A stretch of DNA of 64,000 nt from the NCBI RefSeq assembly GCF_032854445.1, contig NC_088305.1:2049001-2113000 (forward strand), read 5' to 3'. The number at the start of each line of letters is the position of its first letter. Positions within the stretch are counted from its first letter, which is position 1. Below the pieces are notes generated by a model, which saw only the letters and a program-made list of their open reading frames with translations, made no database searches and was not told the origin of the DNA. Made by a program: the position numbers and the translations under genes. This document shows, piece by piece, positions 1 to 11,100 of this stretch. The stretch is from Liolophura sinensis (taxonomy: Eukaryota; Mollusca; Polyplacophora; Chitonida; Chitonidae).

Positions 1-112
1 TTGTTGTGGACCTCATCTGCACAGGTGAAAATCAGTTTGATTCCTGCAGGTTGTAGGTAGTGGACCTCATCTGCACAGTTGAAAATCAGGTTGATTCCTG
101 CAGGTTGTGGCA
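1..112. repeat. Two-copy tandem repeat, about 56-base unit
   Basis: GTGGACCTCATCTGCACAG followed by a GAAAATCAG-TTGATTCCTGCAGGTTG block occurs twice; the array may begin left of the window. Confidence 0.75.
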
Positions 113-1894
113 TGCACAATGAAGTCAATCCTGACTCCTGAACTTCATTTGTTAGGTATAAGTGATTGAAAAAATGGCAGAAATGTAGAAGTGTTTCAGG
201 CATGCAGGTTATGGGTGCTACTGGTGAAGAGTTCTCTGATTTGACCACTCTGCATAATAAAAATTAATTTTTTTTTTACAAAAACTCAGCATTAATAGAA
301 AAATTCTGTATTAATATCTAAAAAATGTACCTTGATATAAAATTAAACATTAAGACAGTAACTTACACATACATGGACAAGTCTGGTCATTACATGACCA
401 GGTGACCTTCTTCATAGCACAAGCGTGATAACCAGGATGTGTCGAGTTTAACTTTATAAACCTTAGTAATTCCAATTAAATTTCAGTGACAGAATTGGGT
501 TTTATCTGTACATAATTAGGTACGTCTGTACTTAATCCCCTAATCAATGCCTCAAATCCTGTCACTTTTACATTGTTACAATATTCTTAGTTGTTCATTA
601 GATCTAGCATCAATTCAGTCCATGTTGGGACGATCTGCGGAAACTCTGCCAAGCCGGCCAACCTAAACATGGATTGATATGTAAATCCTGGTGAGTTTTC
701 ATTCCATTCCATTTTAAGAGAGTAAAATGGAATGTTAAAGTAAACAGAAGTATGACTTTTGAGGCAAGGGTCCATGCAGGATTCTCATTCAATTATACCA
801 GAATTTCTGGCGATACATATACCTTAATTTAATTTAATTTTAAATGAAAAGGCAAAGTAGACCAAATGTGTACATGTATAAAGTATCACGCTTAAAAGTC
901 TGGAAAGCAGACCTTTTAATTTTTGTGATAGTGCATAGCAGAGATATCGCAGAAAGACAAAATCGCACACCTTGACACAATCGAAAGCGCTGCCGTGTTC
1001 TCAACTTACCCAACCAGGTGATTCTTGATTCTGTGACTCCTAGTTCTGTTGACGTCACAGAGAATCGTTGTATCCATATGACCATGTTGTAGGGTTGACA
1101 AGTAATGTTTTCTTAAATTGGTCTTGAAAGGATTCTGGATAAAAGTTAATGTACAGAGTTACAAGGATCATCGGAACAAACTGTCTGTGACCATTAAGGT
1201 CTGTGTCCACTACTCATCCGAAATAACTAAGGTTAAAGTATTTGTTGACCTTTCTTTCAAGTCTACATATCTTGGCCGTGATATAAATATGGCTGCTACA
1301 AGACCTGTTCATGTATATGTTGTCAAGACATATAATCTGTGACTGTGCAATATTTATTCTGTTGATATTCCAAATTGTCAATATTACAGCTGATTCAGCT
1401 TGCCTGGGCTAGCCGCTGCTCTTGTTTCACAGCTCTGATTTGGGTCAGCCAGTTTACATTTGTGTACATACATGTACATTAATATGAAACTATTTGCATG
1501 CGGTGTATGTCGGTCAGGCTAACAGCTGGTAGATGTCGGCTGATTTTGCAGCGTGCATCATGCGGATATGACTAACCCACAAGTGTTCCCTGTCATCACA
1601 GTAGACTACAACACAGTCTTTTATAGTTCTCTTGTACCAGACAATGGGATGGTCTGATTCACCTGCCATGTTAGATTTGTGATCTCTAAAACTGCACACA
1701 ATTTAATTGACAAAGCAAGCAATTTCAGGTATATTAGCCTTTCAAGATGTCACCTTTTTGGAATCTCTATACCTGATCCGAAACATCAACCATCAAGTGC
1801 ATTTTTGGAGCTGAAACATGGAGGGGGGGGGGGGGGGGTGGTCAGTATAAAGAATATCATCTGGCCTTCCAAACAAACCTCAAAACACCCATTC

Positions 1895-2124
1895 CCCCAG
1901 GCTTTGCCCAGTTTCCTCCCACCAAAATGCTGGCCGCCATAGTATAAGTGAAATATTCTTGAGTACGGCGTAAAACACCAATCAAACATGGTAGCCAAAG
2001 GGTTCACTGTGTCAACTTAGAAGCAGACCTGTCCAGTTTCCTCACATCATAATGCTGACTGCCGTTGTGAAATATTCTCGAGTATGGCTTGAAACACAAA
2101 GCAAATTAATAAAATAAATAAATA
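1895..2124 (+). repeat. Two truncated SINE-A 3' ends in tandem
   Basis: 1895-1987 is close to the family consensus (TTTCCTCCCACCA, ATATTCTTGAGTACGGCGTA, AACACCAATCAAA); 2030-2124 is a more diverged second piece ending in AATAAATAAATAG. Confidence 0.8.
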
Positions 2125-2814
2125 GTAACAAACCTGGAAATTGTCGTAGAAAAATTACATTATTACAGATAGAACTGAAACGGCCAGAAAAAAGCAATTC
2201 CAACATTTAATTAGTTTTAGGAAAAGTGTTTCAAATAATTTTGACCAGTTTAAGTGAGAGGCCTACATGTATTCCATATGAAAAGTGGTTAAATAGTAAG
2301 AGTTGTGAAGCTTTGTCTCTCTACCTAAGCAACTGTGCCAGATATAGGCTATTGACCTTGGCAAGGTATTCAGTCTTCTAACAGCCCCCCTCCACCCCCC
2401 TTTTCGCCCCCCCCCCCCCCCCAACTTTTTGACTTATCACTCAACAGATGGTTTGGGGTATAGGATGACCTTGCCAACTGCATTTATCATAGCCTTAGAG
2501 ACCAGCATGCTCAGAAGGCTGCATTGACCTACATGTATGTTGTTCCCATCTGTAGTCTGCAGGGAGAAATCTCCACACAAAAGTGGTTATAGGCTTCAAG
2601 CAGCTGTTCCTAAAGGTCAGAGGAGTTCAGATACCCGTAGAGAAAAATGGCCTGAATTAATCAGACAGACTTAAAGTAAACCTCAGAGTTGCGGTAATCT
2701 TTGCAGCATTGATTGGCTTGGCAGTACTTAACAGATAACCAGGCTAAAAACAACAGTGTTTTGATGTTTAAAATTTTATATGTTATGTTCCAGTACGGTT
2801 AATGACAGTATACT

Positions 2815-2975
2815 TAGCTCGTGACTAATTGTCAGGGTTTTGACTGATTTTTAGAGTTCTATATTCATCTTAGAAAGGTGATGGAGGTTAGTTTGGAAGG
2901 TAATATGATGAAATAGTGAAAATATCGAGGTTTCTGCAATAAAAACAATATTTTATGACCTAAAATGGAGGTTGA
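2815..2975. repeat. Diverged interspersed repeat also present at 10.5-10.9 kb
   Basis: Shares an order of words (TGACTGATTTTTAGAGTTC, GAGGTT-GTTTGG, TAGGATGATA-like) with two copies at 10487-10690 and 10721-10935. Class unknown; similarity judged by eye. Confidence 0.4.
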
Positions 2976-3674
2976 ATTTTTTGGGCATATGCAGTAATAA
3001 TATTGTGATACCATCAAAACAAACATTACCTGCCATATAAAAACAACTTATTTTTGAGAATTTGACTGTGACCTTCATTTCATTCCTTACACATTTTGTG
3101 AGGTTGACCTTGATTCTTAACAATGAAATTAACCTTCAAATTAACATGTTCCATCATATTGTGCGATATTTTTGTAATGGCCGTGGTCCATATTCTCACA
3201 AAGCAATGACAAAAGACTTGGACTGGTAGTGAAATTGCCCAACTTGTCATCCATGATTTTGTAAACACAGCCTGTTCCTTCTCAATTCTTAAAATTTTAT
3301 TTTTATTTATCGAATTCATCATGCAATAAAATAAATTTTTTTATCACAGCCCTGAATTAATTGATAAATAATTAATTGGTAAATAATTTAGTCGTCTGAA
3401 GTTTTTATGAGCATAGACATGATTTGTCCATGTCATTTGTGTGGTTAAGCTGTCGACATGTGACGGTCAGGTCATATATACCTACAGATAATCAATAATG
3501 TACAATACAGTGTTTTGTTGGCAGCCTATGCATGTTGAACAACTCGCTTGAATACCTTAAACTGTGTCAAATCAATGCATGCATTATAAATAGAAGGTGC
3601 AGATGGTGTAGAAAGGAGTTGGCAGGATTTCAACATAACACAAGGTTTGGCCCCACCTGGTAATGAAATAGCTG

Positions 3675-4043
3675 CCTCCAACTGGACTGTGAGGTAAAAT
3701 TTGGCCTTGCCAGTTAGACTTGCGCAAATTACCAATGTCTGATTACTGGTAACTGGTTCCAACTGGATTGTGAGGGAAAATTTGGCCCTTACTTGTTACA
3801 CTTGCAAATTACCAATGTCTGATTACTGGTAACTGGTTCCAACAGGATTGTGAGGGAAATTTTGGCCTTTGCTTGTTGGACTTGCGAAGTAGCAACATCT
3901 GATTACCATGCAGTTACAAAGGTTCTAATTGAACTTTGAGGTAAAATTTGAGATTCGCTTGTTAGGTTTGCAAATTATCAATGTCTGATTACTGGCAATT
4001 GGTTCCAACTGGATTAATTGTGAGGGAAAATTTGATCTATGCT
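3675..4043. repeat. Tandem repeat, roughly 95-base unit, about four copies
   Basis: Repeated words GGTTCCAACTGGATTGTGAG and AATGTCTGATTACTGG recur with a spacing near 95 bases and increasing divergence. Confidence 0.8.
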
Positions 4044-4634
4044 TTTTTTTTTTTTAAAATGTCACCTTAAACTGACTGTTCCTTTCCCCCACCTTCAAAT
4101 ATACCGTTTGAGTTAGCTCACCCAGGATCACAATAACAAAGAGTCTTGTGGGAATGCTTTGAGGCTCGGAACTCAACAGGTGTATGAGACGTTATTTGCT
4201 AGTCCACTGTGATATTTCTTGCACCCAAGGGCATGTAATTCATGTGTGGAGAATCAATTGTCTTGACAGCAGTATAATGAAGGAGCCTGTTACTGGTTAA
4301 AGATGAAAAGCAGCCAAGACGATAATTGCCAGGTATGTTGGGAGAAAGACGTGCATGGCGTCGCTTCCCCTGAGGCTCTGAACTCTGTCACACTTTTCCC
4401 AGGTCCGAATAAGAACAGAGATTCTGGTGAGAAAATTAATCTTGCGATGTTTCTTGGGAAGATGCTGGATGTAGAAGTGATGTTGAGACTCTGCAGCAGC
4501 TCACACACAAATCACTTGATTAGGTCTGCCACTGCCTCAGGTTTCTCTGATAGGTGGAGCATGCAAGATTGGCGTGTAGGTAACTGACACACTGTGCAGA
4601 GCTGCATGGACTCACATAAATGTACATGTACACA

Positions 4635-4808
4635 GCAAAGCATATATTCACATGTACACGTGTAGCATATATTCACATGTGTACGTGTAGCATATATTCA
4701 CATGTACACAGTGTAGCATATATTCACATGTACACGTGTAACATATATTCACATGTACACAGTGTAGCATATATTCACATGTGCACAGTGAAAGCATGTA
4801 TTCAAATG
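4635..4808. repeat. Short tandem repeat, about 30-base unit, six copies
   Basis: Unit is close to GTAGCATATATTCACATGTA plus CAC(A)GT. An open frame across it is low-complexity and not a gene. Confidence 0.85.
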
Positions 4809-4809
4809 T

Positions 4810-4965
4810 TCTAGTACTGGAAAATAGGCTGAGACCACTGTGGGTTTCGAACCAGCGTCCTCAGACTCAGGCACGAAATCGCAATACATGTTAACCGTCT
4901 AGACCACACGACCAACAGGCCTGGTTTGAAACCCACAATGGTCTCAGCCAATTTTCAGCACTAGA
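4810..4965. mobile_element. Fold-back element with tRNA-like centre
   Basis: Arms of about 45 bases (4810-4854 and 4922-4965) are inverted copies of each other (CTGAGACCACTGTGGGTTTC left, GAAACCCACAATGGTCTCAG right). On the minus strand the inner part reads like a tRNA, with A-box-like TGGTCTAGACGG and B-box-like GGTTCGAAACC. Too irregular to call a functional tRNA. Confidence 0.65.
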
Positions 4966-5126
4966 GTCTGTGCTATATTCAGAATATGTAATCTCTGTTA
5001 ACAGTCGTTATACTGTTACCTAATATACATATTGCTCATATTACAAGGCTCTATTATGCATTATTTACGAGGCAGCACAGTGGAAGGCTAGGATTATTTG
5101 GATTTATAGGCTGTTTTTGCTGGTAT

Positions 5127-5330
5127 ACCCTAATTCCTCAACCTTTTTTGCAAGTGACAGAGCAACTTTCAGTGCAGTTTATGCACACCTTTAATTTGAT
5201 TTTGGAGACGAAACTACACTGCTTGGATTGGCCAATTTCTGGGCTTCACGAAAAGCATAAGTTTACCCGTCTACACAGAATAATGCCTTCAAAATATGCT
5301 TGAATAAATCACCTTCGTCTTAATGTCAGC
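5127..5330 (+). repeat. Interspersed repeat family C, copy 1
   Basis: Starts near TACCCTAATTCCTCAACCTT, includes AGAGCAACTTTCAGTG, TTGATTTTGGAGA, GGGCTTCAC and AATATGCTTG. Shared with 17959-18175 (same strand) and 24452-24640 (opposite strand). No coding capacity. Confidence 0.75.
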
Positions 5331-5457
5331 CTGTGCAAGGACAGATCATGAAACACAACATTCGAATCTGTATACTGTAATACATTCCTCGTAGCTGACG
5401 CTGTATAAAGTGTTTGGAAGACCATGTGACTATGGGGTTTAATTATTAGCTAATCGG

Positions 5458-5704
5458 GCCTCCGTGGCTCAGTTGGTTAGCGCGCTAGCGCAGCGTGATG
5501 ACCCACCAATGCAAGTGAGTTAAAGTCCAGCTCATGCTGGCTTGCTCTCCAGTCGTACATGCGAAGGTCTGCCAGCAACCTGCGGATGGTCGTGGGTTTC
5601 CCCCGGGCTCTGCCCGGTTTCCACCCACCATAATGCTGGTTGCCATCATATAAGTGAAATATTCTTGAGTACGGCGTAAAACACCAATTAAATAAATAAA
5701 TAAT
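5458..5704 (+). mobile_element. SINE-A, near full-length
   Basis: tRNA-like head GGCCTCCGTGGCTCAGTTGG with A-box, then a conserved core (GGTTTCCACCCACCATAATG, ATATTCTTGAGTACGGCG) and an (AAATA)n-type tail. Part of the middle of the head is shorter than in the copy at 9385. Confidence 0.9.
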
Positions 5705-7467
5705 TATTAGCTAATCAGTGAGTTAGTTACAAATTATAGACTTGGGCCTGGGATCACAAAGTGATCTTAGACTTAAGTCAAAATTTCAATCATTGAACTG
5801 TGTACGTTTTCTTTTGTTATTTTAGCTGATATTTAGTTTACATTAATTTTCCCAGAATTTATGTTGTCAAGTAATATTTTGACCTAGAAATAACAATTTT
5901 AAAGTCGTTTAAAATTTTGACTTGAGTTCAAGATGTGTTTGTGATCCTGAGGTTTGGAGTTACTTGTTACTGAGACAAATGGATTGTCTTGTCAAGATCT
6001 TGACATCTGTGGTCTTCCATATAAAATTTGTCATATCTGAGAATGTTTGGCTGTTACTTCCAAAAGTCTGTGGTTTTATAATACTTGGATTTCTTCCATC
6101 CGTAAAACGGAAGGCCGTCATACATGTTGAGTTTTAAAAAAAGTTAAATATTTTTGTGCACAGGGTTAAAACGCCAATCAAATAAAGAAGTAGTGTCTTA
6201 TAATGATGAGTAGCTGATAATTTAAACATAGGCACTGTTAATGTAGGATTGTATGTTGGCATGTTTGTCCTTTGGCTGTGTGGTCTCCGGGAATGATTCC
6301 TACAGACTAATGATAGAATGAGCACGCTATACATCATCCCGGTCACAAACATTTTGGGCCAATTAATTAATCAATTAACAAATACCAAAGTTCATACGGC
6401 TGTGCCATATAGACATGGTGGAAGCAGAAGCTGGTATATTAATTACCGGGTTGTTTTGGTGCAGGATAAATAAGTCATTTTCACATTTCAGGAGGCTGCA
6501 GTTTTTTTTAATAGAAATGTCGCGGGATCTTGCATTACAGGGGAGCTGGGTGCTGATATTCTCAGTAATTTATAGTTAACTTATATTAAAAACAATGGAG
6601 AAGCTGAAAACACCAAGTGAAAAGTGTTTAATTTTAAAGCTTGCCGTTTTATTGGCAGCTTTGTTGTGGCATGTGTAGTGGCTTGTATCAAGAAATGCGA
6701 ATGTCACTCATATACGCTGTTTTGTTCAGAGTGATGTACAGTTATGGTTAATTATATCACACTTGTATAATAAAATGTTGTTGATAATACCGCGTGTGAC
6801 GGCATGATGGTATATATACTTCCCCATAGAATAACTGAAGCATCACAAGAGCCCTGTCTATAATCTGAGGCCCACGTGGTTAACAAATCACAACTCTTGT
6901 TACACTGGGAATTTTCAACGTTTTCAACCTCTAAAGTACTATTTTCAGTAGAATTTATGCCTGCAGTTAATATGAAAATGCTGGTAAAATGATTTATTTG
7001 TGTCATTAAAGATGCAAGCTCCCTAAAACTGTGCAAATTATTTCTCTTCACCCCGTAATTCTGTCAGAATGTTTAAAAATATTGGTCGGGAAGGTGGTCG
7101 AAAACATTGAGTTAGAGTAATTCAAGACTGTGAAGGTTTTGTGTGTGAACTTGCCGGGTACAAATGTGTGGGCACATTTAAATCACTACACATACCTGCA
7201 ATGGGGAGTTGTAACGCTTATTGCAAATCCACCAAATACTGTCAGAAAATAGTTATGCAAGAGTATAGAACACACTCTACATTGGTAGCTCTCCTACTGT
7301 TGTCTGTATAATAAGGTGACAGTGTTGACAATGAATTGATATTTAATGTAAGAGGTCATTGGCAACATGTCAACTCCTGGGCAACATTTAAACTAAAATT
7401 ATCTCACAGTGAGTGTATTAACTCGGAGACAATGTGTTAACTCACCACCGTTTCTTATGTTTTGTAG

Positions 7468-8109
7468 GATTTGAGCGCCTTTGCCATGCCTCTCCTGGAG
7501 TCCGATGTGAGGGATGTAAACATGGCGGGTGACCTTGACATTGAGCCAAGGACACGTACAGGGTCGGGGGCCAGTGGGCTCAAGTCTCTGATTCCAGGAA
7601 AGTTACGCACCAGAAGTAAATCAGGTGACGAACAAGCCAACGTAGTCAACAAAAATAACAACGCATCACCGTCTACGTCCAAGATGAAGAGCTTCTTTGA
7701 TTCTTTTAGGCCACGTTCTAAGTCGGATTTATCCGGAGTGAAAAAACCAAAGAAATCTGCCGGTCGCGATATAGCGAGTGGCGACCGTCCAAGCATGGAC
7801 AGGTCAATGGACGAATCGCAGTTACTTGCTGCAACGAGGACAGGTTTTGGTGAACAGACCAGCCCATTGGGGCCAGGTCAACCTTCTGGAAAGGTCACTC
7901 CAAGGTCACCACCCACAATGCCACAAGGCACAACACCAATGGGACAGATACTAGAGGGACAAATGTACAAAAATAAGGATAACATAGCGGACAGTAAAAA
8001 TAAATTAACAACGCCGAGTCCTGTAGGAAAGTTCATGAATACTTTCCGAGCGCGTTCGAATTCGGATTCCAAGGCCAAACGACCGGAAAGGCCAAAGGTT
8101 ATCATGCAG
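7468..8109 (+). CDS. PRKAG2: PRKAG2 exon: long N-terminal extension
   Basis: 642 bases, 214 codons, phase 0 at both ends. Acceptor TTTTGTAG before 7468; donor CAG|GTCAGT after 8109. It begins [13 protein letters not shown], matching the start of the second coding exon of vertebrate PRKAG2 (DLSSFAMPLL), so an ATG-bearing exon should lie upstream and is not seen in 1-7467. The protein is rich in Ser, Pro, Arg and Lys and looks disordered. Three basic serine motifs recur: [17 protein letters not shown] and FRARSNSD, plausible sites for basophilic kinases or 14-3-3 proteins (inference). An internal in-frame ATG at 7486 could also serve as a start. Confidence 0.93.
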
Positions 8110-11100
8110 GTCAGTGTTGGTTTTATTGTCATTTGTTAGTGTGGGTTCCCCCAGGCTCTGCTCTGTTTCCTTCCACCATAATGTTGGCTGCAGTTAAATA
8201 ACTTAATAAATAAATATTTGATAGGGTACACAGATATAACACTTTGTGTGTACACATGTAACACGTCAGTGGATACAGTTTGTGTAAACATGTGTACGTG
8301 TACTTAAACATTAGTAGGTACCGTTTATGCAAACAGATCTGCGAATAATATGTGAGTTTGTGTAAACATAGCAAAAGAAAAAGCTTATTTAGGTTGTGTA
8401 CTAGTGATGAGATCAGCCGTGGCTGTTGTGATGAAAACAGGGACAAGGGAGATAACTGCTGTGATGCGCACATTGTACATTTGTATAACAGTGCCAGAAA
8501 CATAAAAGTGATAAGGCCGTCATTAGGAGTATGATTGTATGCCTGAAAATTGTCCTAGTCCAAGTTTTTATTGAATTGTTGAAAGAAGTTTTGTTTTTTC
8601 CACAAATGTTATTTTATTTCAATTGCCAGAATATAAAAAAAAAAAAAAAAAGAATGGCCAAACAGCTGATTATTGCCATTCCTGGATTCATATGACAGAT
8701 CTGCCTGGGGACATCCACCATTATACTGTGTATATCTGTACTTCACATGTATGAAAAGTTTATCACTAACTGGCCAAAAGTCAGTGATTAATTTTATTTA
8801 TTTATTTGATTGGTGTTTTACGCTGTTCTCAAGAATATTTAACTTATACGACAGCAGCCAACATTATGGTTGAAGAAAAATGGGTAGAGCCCACGACCTC
8901 CGTAGGTTGCTGACAGACCTCCCCACGTACGGCCGGAGAGATAGCCAGCATGGGATAGACTTGAACTGACAGCAGCCGCTTTGGTGGGAGTCTCTTGGGT
9001 TATTGCGCCTTGCTGTGCTAAACCCGCTGGCCACTGAGGCCCTGTCAGTGGTTTACACAAGGCTTTCCAGTTTCCTCATTCCATAAAAGTGACAGTCATG
9101 AAATGAAGGCATAAATCTTTGAGAGCCGCATTAGGCAACATTCAAATCAACAACATCACATATAGTTTTATACAGTTTCACATAATTTTCTTTTTTCTCT
9201 GTCCACCAACCAACCAAGCACATCTAATGAACATTGTTTCCCCAGTGTCAGAAGTGGGTGATGAATCAAGTAGTTTCATTCACATACATGATTATTGTTG
9301 CCGCTGCGGATTGTCCCAGCGAATGATGTTGGAGGCGTAAATTTAGCTCTAGCTGGTTTGACTGCAACTTTAAACATGTTGAGGGGCCTCCGTGGCTCAT
9401 TTGGTTAGCGCGCTAGCGCAGTGTTATGACCCTGGAGCCTCTCACCAATGCAGTCGCTCTGAGTTCAAGTCCTGCTCATGCTGGCTTCCTCTCTGGCTAT
9501 GCGTGGGAAGGTCCGCCAGCAACCTGCAGATGGTCGTGGATTTCCCCAGGTTCTGCCCAGTTTCCTCTCACCGTAATGTTGGCCGCCGTCATATAAATCC
9601 AATATTCTTGGTTACGGCATAAAACACCAGTCAAATAAATAACTAAATAATTGTGTGGATGGGGCCTCTGTGGCTCAGTTGGTTAGCTTGCTAGCGCAGC
9701 GTAATGACCCAGGAGCCTTTCACCAATGCAGTCGCTGTGAGTTCAATTCCAGCTCATGCTAGCTTCCTCTTCGGCCGTAAGTGGGAAGGGTCTGTCGGCA
9801 ACCTGCAGATGATCATGGGTTTCCCCCCAGGCTCTGCTTGGTTTCCTCCCACCATAATGCTGGCCGCCGTTGTGTTAGTGAAATATTCTTGAGTCCAATG
9901 TGAAACACCAATCAAATAAATAAATAAACATGTGGACTTCAGGGACTGTCTGCCGTTGCATATAGACCTGAATTAATGCAACTGAATTTGTTTGTAGAAC
10001 AACTTGAATGTAATACATTAGATGACGCCAGTTTTATGTTGTGATTTATTTAATGGTGAGCCAGTATAAACAAAAAAACAAACAGAAATGAAATAAAACT
10101 GAAAATTCATCCTTTTACATGTATTTTGTCCAATCTGGATGTTTTTTATCATTTTTTTCCCATGACTTTCTAATCATGTAAATCTGTCTTCAACAGGAAG
10201 AATTGCTGGGAAGCTCCACATTTTTCACAAATTAGATGATTTAAAAATTTTATTTTTGTTTCCATATTCTCCTGTCACATTGTAAGGAAATTTATTTTGC
10301 TTTGAAAATCAAGAATTTTAATTGTTGATGGCTCAGTGCATTATAAAAGTAAATATATCAATGATTTGCATATTTTTGTTTTTTTTTGACATTTCAGAGA
10401 AGCCTTAGTCCCCCAACAACCCCAACAATGGACGGTTACCGTCAAGGAAGTGAGTATAAGATGTGTGCTGAACATAATTATCAAATATTATTGTAAATGA
10501 CTTTAAATTTCACACTTGACTAAGTTGCACATTTTTCCTGATTCTGAGAGTTCTCTTGAGTTTAGAGGTTTGCTTGGAGCATTGGGTGATATTCTACTGG
10601 AAAATTGTAAATTTCAACACCAAAAATAATATTTCGAGACATTTATTTGCCTCCAAAAATGCACTTTTGTGGTCTAAATTTTAGGTCTATTTGGAGGGGT
10701 GGTGGTCGGGGGTGAAGCAAATATTACAGTCAGTGACTTAAAATTTCACGCATGACCAAGTCTCTCATTTTGCCTGATTCTAAGAGCTCGTTTTGATCTT
10801 GGAAGGGTGTTTTGAGGTTTGTTTGGTAGGTAGGATGATACCCAACTGGAATAATGCAAGTTTCAGCACCAACGGTGGTATTTGTTGATCTTCATTGGCC
10901 TCTAAAAAAATCAAATCTTCAGGCAAAGTGTTAGGTCATTTACTGCAAATCTTGGAAGGTCTGTTAGAGGCACTGAAAAAATGGTAGTGCAACAGGGCTT
11001 TTGCAGTTAAAACATTTTCTGCATGAATGAATATGAGTAAAAACAATGTTTCAGGTGTACAAAAATTTTGTTCATTTTCTGAGTTTGATACGATATGATT

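Larger units (their letters stand above)
1..7467. other. PRKAG2: Non-coding stretch upstream of the first PRKAG2 exon (probably intron 1)
   Basis: No exon with family features was found. It holds SINE fragments, short tandem repeats and a fold-back element, listed separately. A full CRE palindrome TGACGTCA lies at 1050-1057. Homopolymers: G run 1821-1837, C run about 2407-2422. Confidence 0.6.
8110..10397. other. PRKAG2: PRKAG2 intron rich in SINE-A copies
   Basis: Contains four SINE-A copies (next entries), an A run near 8637-8651, and otherwise AT-rich unique sequence with no exon signals I can support. Confidence 0.7.

Noticed and set aside
1118-1342. 74-codon plus frame in the 5' region as a missing PRKAG2 first exon
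   Set aside because: It does not encode the basic segment expected before [10 protein letters not shown] and has no phase-0 donor in the right place.
5458-9929. tRNA genes suggested by TGGCTCAGTTGG and GTTCAAGTCC
   Set aside because: These are A and B boxes of SINE heads followed by a shared core and tail; several truncated copies exist and none folds convincingly as a functional tRNA.
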